A DNA stretch of 64,000 nucleotides from contig JAZKJV010000682.1 of NCBI GenBank assembly GCA_037367405.1, positions 1,224,501-1,288,500 of the forward strand, written 5' to 3'. The notes below the pieces were generated by a model. It was not told the origin of the DNA, searched no databases, and saw nothing but the letters and a program-made list of their open reading frames with translations. Both the position numbers and the translations under genes were made by a program. Numbering within the stretch: the first letter of the stretch is position 1; each line of letters opens with the position of its first letter. This document shows, one piece after another, positions 10,801 to 20,979 of this stretch. The DNA is from Ottelia alismoides (lineage: Eukaryota > Streptophyta > Magnoliopsida > Alismatales > Hydrocharitaceae).

Positions 10801-12890
10801 CTTGATTCCATCTTGCGGGATGTAGATGGAAGAGGATATGGATCGATCTGGAGCGTAGGCTGAAATAAGGACGGTTCGGATTGGATCTGAGGGAGGTTTA
10901 TTGTTGGGAGAAACGTGGTGAAATTTGCAACTTGGCAAAAGGCGTAAAAAAGGAACTGGGGAATTGTGGCTAAGAATAAGACTCGAAGGTTATTTTCAAT
11001 TTAGTCCTCGTATTTTTATGGCAAAAATTTGTTAAGATAATTAACCATGTCCTCGTTGCTCAACTGCGACACACACCTAACATCTTTAGTTATGATCAAT
11101 AACGGATGGGGCATTGAGGTGTTGTTACTAACTCGTTCCAGGACATTACAGAAGATAGTGTTCCTATCTTAAATAGCAAAATACGGATCAATGGGATTTG
11201 TGGCGATGAGGCTTCTTTGCCACGTCAGCAAAAGCGGCCATCTACGTGGCCGAAGGAAAATCGGCAATTGGCCCCGGTTTCACGTAAATGTTATCCCCGT
11301 AATAATAATGATGGTGCCTTTTTCTTGAAGACAATGGGGGAAGGGGAAATAGGGGCCACGGATGTGACGTCGCGCATAATGTCTGTCGCTGTCGTTGGCG
11401 TAGTTTTTGACGACGTCTCGTTGGGGAAGACGTGATGACGTGGCGGATGGATATGCCACGAGATCTACTGACGCCGTTAGCTTCGGCAACTGGAGCGGTG
11501 TTGTTGGGTGGATACGTAAATATGTGGGTTTTTTTTTGGATTAATTTGTGAAGAGTAACAGTGTAAGGCGAGGAAAAGAAAAAGGAATTTGGGTGGTAGG
11601 GAGGAGACGAGACCTGAACAAGTTGTTAAGTTGCGTCGGGGATGGACACGCGTCCTGTGTTCCGATCCCACCGTACACGTGTCTTGGGCGCTCTTTTCTT
11701 GTTTTTTTTAAACCTTGCTCTTTGTGCCATTTTTGCGCGGTTAATCACGGTGTAGCACAGGTACTTTAAATTCGGCAGACAAAAACCACTCCTGATTAAT
11801 TTTTGCTCTATAATTTCTTCTGAGCACAAAAGCTTTCAAATCTTTATCTAAATTGTACTGTACTGAGAGTAGGTCTGATACAGTTCAATTTAAATACGGT
11901 TTAATTTTGTTGATTGCATATGTTTTTAGTCAATCAAGACGAACGCTTTCTCCTGTTATTACTTGAGTGGCAATCCATCGTGCCTTCTTGCGTGTCACCT
12001 ACTTAGCTATTGTCCATCTGTGATCGAGGCTTTAGCCTTTTCATGGGTTCTTGTGTGTGTTTGCCTCCTATATATTCTCGCTATACTTATTGTCCATATA
12101 TTCCTCTCTTCCCCTCCTATGATGAGAGGTTTCTCCACTCTACTACTGTTGGTGCTTCTCAGGCCTTGTAGTTCGTGCACTTGTCATGCCTTCTCAGTCG
12201 TGGAATGTCGATGCTTTTTCTCGGGGTGTGCGCTGAGGTGCTCAGTGGCTCTTGGTTGCAGCTTAGGTAGGAGTTAGGCATACATACACGAGTGTGATAC
12301 CTATCTATCAGGCACATCACATGAATTCATTCGTAGTGTTGGTGTCACCATGAGCGACTGGTAAGGAATTCCGAGGACTCTCGAGAAAGCACTCCTCCTA
12401 CAATTTGACATCATCATTGGATCATCAGCATGACTATATATTCCACAATCACAATGTACGTAAGTGGCCATCCATCTAGTGATGTTGGAGGACTCCATCT
12501 ATACCACGGTTGTAGGTGCTTATTCATAGGTTTTGTTTTTTTGAGGAAAATAGGTTTTGTTTTTTAATTACACGTCATGTATGCCAGTAGAACATATTAC
12601 TATAAAACTTTTTTGGGATTTTTAACCGACATGCCCTATAAACTTTGCCAATCACCTCCACGACCTTTGAAAAAAATCTAATTCCTCCTTTGACCTCGTA
12701 AACTTACCAACTCTTGCCCAATGAACCCTCCGGGTAATATGTTTTAAGCCCGTGAGGGTTCTTGGGGTAATTTACAGGGTCTATGGGGTAATTACGTTGT
12801 GCAAAAGGTTGTAGAGGCATTTTAAAACGTTTATAGGGTCTGCTGGGTAAAAATCCCAACTTTTTTTTATCTAAAAGAGAGGGGGACAAC
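10800..12890. other. Intergenic region with a cluster of ACGT-core motifs
   Basis: No gene or transposon protein is recognised here. Between about 11220 and 11460 several ACGT-core boxes occur (CACGTCAGC, TACGTGGC, TGACGTCG, GACGTCTC, TGACGTGGC). They could be distal regulatory boxes, or part of an unrecognised transposon, since GCCACGTCAGC-type words are also common in plant transposon ends. From about 12600 the text looks like decayed repeat leading into LINE-C. Confidence 0.4.
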
Positions 12891-12894
12891 TTTT

Positions 12895-14815
12895 ACATGG
12901 TCCGGATCTCAAGATTGCATTTCATGGACTATTCTTGATCGTATTCTTGTAGACTTGTTTCATAACATCTTTCCCCAATGTCAGATAAGAAGATTACCAA
13001 AAACATTCTCTGATCTCAACCCCTTACTATTAAGAGGTGGTTCCTTTAAATTGCTCAACCAAATCTTTAGGGTAGAAAATTTTTGATTAAGAAAAGAATC
13101 CTTTTTAACCACGGTTAGGGATTCTTGGACTCTTAAGGTAAACTCAGATAACCCTTTTCATTGATGGGCGACCAAGGTGAAACAATTGTGTTCTTTCCTA
13201 AAATAATGGAGAAAATTGCTAATCCCGGATATTAATGGCGATATCACCAAAATTGAGGATGAGATAAATCAGGTAGAATTTCTTCTGAACTACGGAGATT
13301 GGTCGATGGATCTGATATTGAAAAGCCTATATGATCGACTTGAATCTCTAAGGCATGATGAGATGAGAGGCTCATTTAGGAATAAAAAGGTAAATTACAT
13401 CAAGAACGGAATGAGAACTAAATTCCTTAAAATTATGGCGTCAGCAAAATCCTCTCAAAATCTATTCACTGCCTTGAAAAATGTACGTGGGGAGGTTGTG
13501 GTTGGTAGAGAAGTCATTAGTGTGGTTATTGTGGACTTCTATGCATCTACGACAATATTGAAAATGAGGCTGGTCATTTGGTGACGCATGCAATCCCTAG
13601 GGACTTAGTAATTAACATGGCATATCACTCCAAATTTACAAAGCCAATCAACTTGACAGAAATCTAGGATACGATCAAAAGTTTTGAAAATAACAAGTCT
13701 CCAAACCCTGATGGACTCACTATCGAATTTCTAAACCATCGTTGGCCTTTGCTAAAAGATAGCTTTATGGATCTTGTATCTTACCTGCACGATCCGAGTT
13801 TTGTGGGTTCTAATTTGAGATACATAAATAACACCCTTGTTTCTCTAATTTATAAGAAAGGCGAGGTGGAAAACATCGAGATTATAGACCAACCAGTTTG
13901 ATCAATCTTCCGATTTGCATCATCTCGAAAGCAATTGCAAATAGATGGGCTACTATCCTGGCAAGTAATATTCCCCCTTCTCAATGTGTGTTCTTAAAGA
14001 ATAGATCGGCGAGTAATGCCTTCCTTGTCACCTCCTCTATTGTTAGTGATCGGAGCCTATTGGGAACTAAGGATATTGTTTTGAAAATAGACTTTCGGAA
14101 GGCGTTTGATACTTTAAAATGACCTTTCATCTTGGGGGCCTTTCATGAGGCAAACTACCCGCCTATTTTTATCAAATGGATAAGTGCCCTTCTGACCATG
14201 AGGGTTTCTTTTAAGATCAATGGGTCGTTGACAGGCTTACTCCATCGGAGGAGAGGAGTTAGACAATGATATCCCTTATCACCGCTTTTTCTCCATTCAC
14301 TTTCAATATTGGATGCAATGCTTATGAATCTCACGGAGGCTGGTAAGTTCACCAGTTTCTTCAGGAAGAGGATGGAAACACATATTACTAACGTCCAGTT
14401 CACGGATGATCTTCTTATCTTCCTTGAATATAGAAATGAAGATCTTAAAAATGTTCTCACAACCCTTAAAATCTTTGGTAAGATGTCTTGTTTGGATATT
14501 AACCGAAAGAAATCAACATTCTATGACCTTAACTTGTCTAATGAAGATACCTCTAAAATTAAAGGGGTCTTAAATTGGACTGAGGGGTCATTCCCTATCG
14601 ATTACAAGGCTTTACCCTGCTAAAAGTTAGAATGTTGAACAAAGATTGTTCGATCACAATAGATAGATTCACAACAAAGTTACAAGAGTGGAAATCAAAA
14701 ATCCTGCCACTTCCCGCTAGAATCATTTTGCTAAACTCTTCCTAACTCCGGTAATTATACATGTGATGTCCTGTCTTAAAGATGCTGATAGGTATCATCA
14801 AAATATCCATATCCC
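12895..14815 (+). pseudogene. LINE-C: fragment of an L1-type LINE ORF2
   Basis: Translating through stops and shifts gives the end of the endonuclease, then the linker, then reverse transcriptase. Recognisable segments are NNKSPNPDGLTIEFL (13690 on), INLPICIISKAIANRW (about 13900), a KIDFRKAFDTL block (about 14080), and the catalytic-box variant QFTDDLLIF (about 14397), followed by the LDINRKKS block. The copy is truncated at both ends and broken by several stops and frame changes, so it is inactive. A hAT element starts 84 bp after its recognisable end. Confidence 0.88.
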
Positions 14816-14898
14816 CCAACTCTTAAAGTAATCATCGTCATCATGACACAAAACTACTTAATTGGGGTGATGGCATAATTAGGAGACATCATCATAAT

Positions 14899-15742
14899 CA
14901 GGGGCAGAACTAGTATACATTATGGAGGGGTCATGGCCCCCCTATGATTATTATATGTCACTTATATAATGTAATAAGTTTTTAATACGGTCCCTTCTTA
15001 ATTGTTTTATAATAAATGTTGTTAGAAAAATGTTATAAGATTATTAATTGGTCAAGTGGTAGAGTGACAAGTGTTTTTATTTTGGAGACCAGAGTTCGAA
15101 TCTTATCTCCATCAATTTTACTTCTTTTATATGGTTTATCCAATCACTTACAAAGTACTAAAATAATTTGATATAAAATTGTATTCGAGTCAGGGGCGGA
15201 ACTAGTATACATTATACCTCCATGATTATTATACGTCACTTATACAATGTATTGAGTTTTTAATATAGCCCATCCTTAATTGTATTATAATTAATATTAT
15301 TAGATTAATGTTGTATAATTATTAAATGGTTAAGTCGTTGAGTGGTAAGGCTATTTTTTTGGAGACCAGTGTTCGAATCTTATCTCCATCAAATTTACTT
15401 TCTTTTATATGGTTTATCCAATCACTTACAAAGTATTAAAATAATTTGATATAAAATTGTATTCGAGTGGCGGAACTAGTATAACATTATAACGCCCATG
15501 ATTATTATACATCACTTATACAATGTATTAAGTTTCTAATATGGCCCATCCTTAATTGTATTATAATTAATGTTGTTAGAAAAATGTTGATGAATTATTA
15601 AATGGTTAAGTGGTTGAGTGGCAAGGCTATTATTTGTAGACCAAAGTTCAAATCTTATCTCCATCAATTTTACTTTCTTTTATATTTTTATCCAATCATT
15701 TCCAAAGTATTAAAAGAATTTGATATAAAATTGTATTCGAGT
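14899..15742 (+). repeat. Three tandem copies of the hAT left end, with tRNA-like boxes
   Basis: Three direct copies of about 275-290 bp lie at 14899-15190, 15191-15468 and 15469-15742. Copies 1 and 2 begin with the hAT terminus CAGGGGC(A/G)GAACTAG; copy 3 lacks the first few bases. Each carries an A-box-like segment (TCAAGTGGTAGAGTG in copy 1, about 15052) and a B-box-like segment (GTTCGAATC, 15094-15102 in copy 1). These resemble the internal RNA polymerase III promoter of tRNA-derived sequences. The copies do not fold as complete tRNAs, so I do not call tRNA genes. Confidence 0.85.
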
Positions 15743-16116
15743 TTATTTATCTCTCCCATTATTTCTATTACTCTTTGTAAATAAAATAAATTTTATTGTT
15801 TCCTTTTAACCATGAACTTTTTTGTTTCAAAATTTCACGTGATAATTTAGCCTTTTTATAATGGATTTAGAGAGGCTTCAATTAGTATATTTGTCCAATT
15901 TTAAAAATAACCATGGAAAATATCAATCTATTTGAAATTCTAACATTAATAATAGATTTAAATTCTACGTTTGTCAAGATTGAAAGAAGTTCATTTTAAA
16001 AATATTAATTCCATTTAAAAATATCATTCAAATATACATAGATTTTTCTATTTTTGAGCATACATAATAGTTGTATACTCGACCCCTCCTTGATGAAATT
16101 CATGGTTCCGTCCCTG
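14899..16116. mobile_element. Non-autonomous hAT element, 1218 bp, 8-bp target duplication
   Basis: The left end CAGGGGCAGAACTA and the right end TGGTTCCGTCCCTG are imperfect inverted repeats of the CAGGG-CGGA type found in hAT elements. A perfect 8-bp duplication ATCATAAT flanks the element (14891-14898 and 16117-16124), the length expected for hAT. No transposase is encoded. The left third is a triplicated segment, annotated separately. Confidence 0.9.
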
Positions 16117-16124
16117 ATCATAAT

Positions 16125-17701
16125 ATTATTTTGGAGTTTGATGTGCATTCACATGCAGATGCGGATGTTGTGATTCGCATTGTGCATTATTTATTACTAT
16201 TATAATATTGTTATTATTGTGGAGTAACTGTCAGTGCTAATGTTTGTTTAATGTTAATGTTAGGAGGACTCACATCACATGCCCTCGCAGAGGTGGCGAT
16301 CCAAACTTTATTAGTTGTTATATCATCATGTCTGATTAATTCCTTAATTATTTAGTGTGTGCTTGTCTGGATAAACTAATTATGCAATAAGATCTCGTAT
16401 CACATCCACGTAACCCCTGCATTATTCCTTTGTCAACCATATATCGACATGTCATCTTACTTACTTTTGTTGCTAGGGCGAGTTGTAACATACGAACACG
16501 ACAAAATTAACCACAACGAGTAACGTGAATATTTATTGACATATCTTTTTATGTTTAATATATAACAAATATTATTGTTGCAAAATTAACTTTTATTCTT
16601 GTAATTAGCGATGAATGTCGTATTCGTTGCTAAAGATTCATATAATGTTAATTTATCTATTAACTTATTTTTTAAAATATGTATTAATCATTGTTAAATT
16701 TAATATAACGAAAGTCAATAGGATTATCATTGTTATAGGATTCGTTTCTAAGAATATAGCAACAGGCACAATATTTGTGAATTTGAATAATCTATAATGT
16801 ATCCATTGTTAATACTCTAACAATTAAAAATTCATTGCATACAATATCTAAGGAGTTTCTATCTAAAACATTTTTTTTTGTGGCAATCAAAAGTTTGTTG
16901 TACAAGATTTAATTTGTAGTTAAAATTTTCACCACTATAATTTGTTACTGCTATGACAATTTGTTGTAATGAAACCTAGTTTTTGAGTTTGATTATTTGA
17001 TTCGAGATAAGTTAGACCTCTTATGTTTGAGCTAGATTTCGAAATTGTCGTAAGCATATGTAGACTTCGAAATTGACGGAAGCTTCCTAGGTCAATTCTA
17101 TGGAGATCAACTATTTCATAGATCGTTTATATCTCTACTGTTCTTGAAATATCAGTGTAAATTAAAAAAACCTCGACTATGCATCAATTCTCAATTAAGG
17201 ACCTCACTTTTTAAATTTAACGAGGGTGGTTATGATCTTTATTTTTTCATATACATGTCTCGATAAGCTCCTGTAATCCTTTTATGACAATGTTAAATCA
17301 TAAAATTGAAAGTATAGTATTATCTTTGTAACATAATTAAGGCTTTTTTTGTATAATTTACCCCAAATATTATTGTCATGTCATGCCGACGATATTAAAT
17401 AATAATAAAAAAGGCAATAATACTTGGAAAGTAGGACTTTAACATAAATAGAATAGTAAGCATACATAACAACTATGTCAAGCATAAGAATGCTATACTC
17501 ATTCAACAGCCGACCCAACTTGGAAAAGTCCAATTGATTTTGTCAAACCTATATGAAACCTATATGATTTTGCGTGTAGATATATGTAGGTAAAATGGGT
17601 CTACTTTTGAAGGTAACCAAGTTAGCTATCCTACTTTTTTTATAAAAGAGTATTTTTTTTCTAGTAAACCTGTATGATTGCGTGGGTAGATAAAAATAGA
17701 A
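16125..17701. other. AT-rich intergenic stretch
   Basis: Very AT-rich sequence with only short, unconvincing open frames (for example plus 16615-16797). I see no gene, RNA or intact transposon ends. Confidence 0.6.
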
Positions 17702-18439
17702 GGGATATTTACACTCATAACCCTGATTAATTTCGTAATTACCTCAGGAACTCTCGATAATCACGAATTACACCGAGAACCCCGAATAACTATTTTGTTT
17801 TGCAACCATAACCCTCTGTTAGTTTAGTTCATTAACCCAACCAGATGCCCGAGTTAATCTAATCAATCCGTGATTCAACGGTTGAGATTAATTAGAAAAA
17901 GGAAGAAGAGGGTTGCGGGGCTAGAGCTCGCATGCGAGCGAACGAAGGACGGAAGCATAGGGGAGGGGGTGCTAGAGCTCGCACATGGGCAAACGACGGT
18001 GGGTGCTGCTGGAGCGTGCGGGGTGGCGCACGAGGGGGGGGGGGTGCAACCGGAGCTTGTGGCGACCGGGGGTGGGGGGGGGGCACCCGAAGCTTGCGAC
18101 GACCGGGGGGTGGGGGCAACCGGAGCTTGCGGTGATCGGGGGGGGGGGGGGGGGAGCTGGAGCTTGCGGCAGGGCGGGGTGCAGCTGGAGCTTCCTCAAC
18201 CTCCCTCCTCTCTAGAATGGCGTAATGGCATTATATTATAAATATGATGTATTACGAAGGTAAAATTGTCAACATATGACTTTTTCTGTCATAGTTAACG
18301 GAGAAATAAGATGGAACTTGACACAGGGTTATGTCATGTAAAGGTCAAGCATTATTCGGGGTTCTCAATGTAATTCATGATTATCGAGAGTTCCTGAGGT
18401 AATTACAAAATTACTCAAGTTTATGGGTGTAAATATCCC
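17702..18439. mobile_element. Long-TIR element with a G-rich repeat core (738 bp)
   Basis: The left arm (17702-17791, GGGATATTTACACTCATAAC...) is mirrored by the right arm (about 18343-18439, ...GGGTGTAAATATCCC) over roughly 90 bp. Inside, 17930-18190 is a G-rich minisatellite built on ACCGGAGCTTGCG-type units, with a run of 17 G at 18138-18154. No matching target duplication is visible, so the superfamily is open; the design matches the Mutator-like element at 59590-60889. Open frames in the core on both strands are low-complexity by-products. Confidence 0.75.
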
Positions 18440-19816
18440 TTTTTTAAAATATGCCGACATAATGTGATCTTAATTCCCTTAAGCATTACTTAAAGATATC
18501 AAAACTAAATAAATAAAGGGTGGGGTAAAGTGTTAATTAGCTGCCCCAAGAAGTTTGTCCCCATCCATCAGCATTTTCCAGCAAGTATAGATCTAGGCAA
18601 AATCTACGGCTCGGATCTGTGGTTCTCAATATCATCGGAAAGTAAGAAAATCTACTTTCATTAACCGAACGATATTTGAACGCGGGATAAGAGGTCATTT
18701 TATCTCAAAATAAGGAAAACTCCATATTTTTTTCGTCTCTCAAATCGATAAACAAGAACACGAGATAAACCTCGCTCATCATTTATAGCTCTTTATTTGG
18801 TACCCAAGAAACTGTACTTATTCAGCAGGGTTTTTTTTTTTGGGGGGGGGGGGGGGTTTTTTCTCGAAAGTAAATTTAAAAATATTCTCGATTCTTGATG
18901 ACCCTCAGAAAACAACTTCCACGATCATTAATAAAAATAAACAAACACATCTTACAGATAAAGATTAGCCTGAGCAGGATGGTTTTGATGGCATCAGTTG
19001 GAATTTCGGAAAAGCTAACTGATGAAATACGTGAAGCACGTGAGTCTACGCGCTTTATTTCGCGGTAATCACGCTCTCTTATTCTTCCAAAAGATACGAG
19101 TGACCAAATTTGGTTTTGATGCTACATCATCCTAATCATCCACACAGTCCAAGCACCTAATCCTTAGGATTAAAACCACACCACCAATGAGCATCTAACG
19201 AATATATTTAAAAAATAGATGCTCTGATTAAAAAGAAGTTCCATCCTCTACGCCTTTGGTTCCCCGTCCTTCCAGGAAATGGGATCCGACACCCAAATGC
19301 GCGCGCACACACACACACGAGCAGTGATGAAACCAGGACATATATGAATCCATATATCTGAGTCTTCATCCATACATACGTATATAAATTGAAATACATA
19401 CATCGAGACATGGCATCGAAAAGAGGTCGTAACAGTCGTGTGCTGCACAATTCTCCTGAACAAGACAATACGAACTCGTCTTATCGTGATTAGTATTGGA
19501 TCCTACCTGTCAAAACAGATCCAAAACAGATCCCAGAAAATCCAACCAGTCCACACCACCATTCAGTCGGTTAAACCGATTCAATGGAATGACTGGTTGA
19601 AACCAATTGCCAAATCAGGTTAGTCCAAACTGATGGCTGACTGGTACAAAGTTCGGTCCAATTTTTCAAAACCTTGATTTGGACCTAAGCTTTAGCCCTG
19701 GCATGAAGTCATTCAGGTCGATCCCAGTTCCCAAATAAACCAAGGTCTACAGACACACGTAAAATTGCTCATCCGACCTGTAAAACCATTTAATACGGTT
19801 CTTCCATACCGAACAT
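18440..19816. other. Intergenic stretch with homopolymer tracts
   Basis: No gene recognised. Notable simple sequence is a T11-G15 tract at 18831-18856 and an (AC)n run at about 19306-19318. Long homopolymers like these can also be sites of assembly error. Confidence 0.55.
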
Positions 19817-20646
19817 TAGGGGTGTAAACGGACCGAACCTGAGCGAACCTATGTTTTTTTAGGTTCGGTTCGTTTATTTAATCGAGCCTAAACTTGTGTT
19901 CAGGTTCGGTTCGTTTATTTTCGAACCGAATCCGAATCGAACCTCTTTTTAAACGAATCGAACCTAAACGAATATCGAACTTAAGAATTATCTAATAAGA
20001 GGGAGTGAAAAGAAGAGAAATGGAAATATATGTGTGTATTTACACTTAGAATAAATATTCATTTAGTATTTTTCTTTATCTAAATCATCTTCATCTTTTG
20101 AAAAAAAATAGATTAATAAGGATTCGTCTCTGTGAAAAAAGTATAATTATAATATATTTTATATCTATTCAGATGGGGATAAGGAATAAGAATAATGCGG
20201 AGATGTTCGATAAGTAACGTTTGTACTTGTTCTGTTGATTTGAAGATAAAGAAGGGGAAAAGTACTAGACCATAGATGATAGATGTTGTAAACATGATGT
20301 GACTATTTATTTTTGGATAGTTTATACCGAGATAAAACCTAGTTATCCCGTAAATATCTAGTTATCTTTAGACAATTTCACTTACCCTGGGATAAAAACC
20401 ACTCATCTCAAAATAAGTCCACTTCTACGGATAAGGATTTTTAAATATGTATATGTGTATGTTTATCGAGCTTTTAACGAATCAAACCTGAGCGAACCTA
20501 TGATTTTTAGGTTCGATTCGTTTATTTAATCGAGCCTACACTTGTGTTCAGGTTCGGTTCGTTTATTTCCGAACCGAATCTGAATCGAACTTTAAGCGAG
20601 TCGAACCTGAGCGAATATCGAACTTGAGAATTTTTTTTCCACCCCT
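19817..20646. mobile_element. 830-bp element with TAGGGGTG ends and a 9-10 bp duplication
   Basis: The ends AGGGGTG and CACCCCT are inverted. The sequence ACCGAACAT flanks both sides (19808-19816 and 20647-20655), and a further T upstream makes 10 bp possible. Inside, a segment of about 140 bp rich in GGTTCGGTTCG and CGAACC words occurs twice as direct copies near each end (about 19840-19980 and 20482-20620). No protein is encoded. The duplication length fits a Mutator-like element, but the family is not assigned. Confidence 0.75.
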
Positions 20647-20655
20647 ACCGAACAT

Positions 20656-20979
20656 ATAAACCATATGCGCAAGAAAATGCAATAGAGAAATCTCAATGTT
20701 GAGAGGGTTCTACTGATAAATAGAACCATAAAAAATATATCCATTCCGCAAGAACAAACAAGAAGACTAAACTTACAATTAGTACAACATCAAAAAAATC
20801 ACATACTTACTGATGACTCGATCAGCGTTTGTGATACCCATCACCGTTCTTAACTCGGTATCGAATTTAACTGTCGCCATGAATATAACAGGAGGAATAA
20901 CGATGCTGGTGACCAGCCTACAGATAGCCTGATGATACTCTAGCGCAGAAGTCTTCCGTAAGAGATAAAGATATGTATA
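20656..20979 (-). other. 3' region of the RAB5IF-like gene with unused-looking donors
   Basis: This follows the stop codon of the gene at 20980. The minus strand has two GTAAGT sites (about 20810 and 20776) and an upstream acceptor-like CTGTAG before 20915, so the 3' UTR may be spliced. No polyadenylation site can be fixed by eye. Confidence 0.4.

Noticed and set aside
15049..15110. tRNA gene in the tandem repeat
   Set aside because: Only A- and B-box-like words are present; acceptor and anticodon arms do not pair, and the unit is part of a hAT end.
17870..18241. Gly-rich frame on the plus strand
   Set aside because: It lies in the G-rich core of an inverted-repeat element and is open only because of composition.
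20811..20914. Last coding exon of the RAB5IF-like gene
   Set aside because: It does not continue the family C-terminus. The 39-bp exon at 21018-20980 gives LAWILVYSLLHF and the stop in the correct phase.
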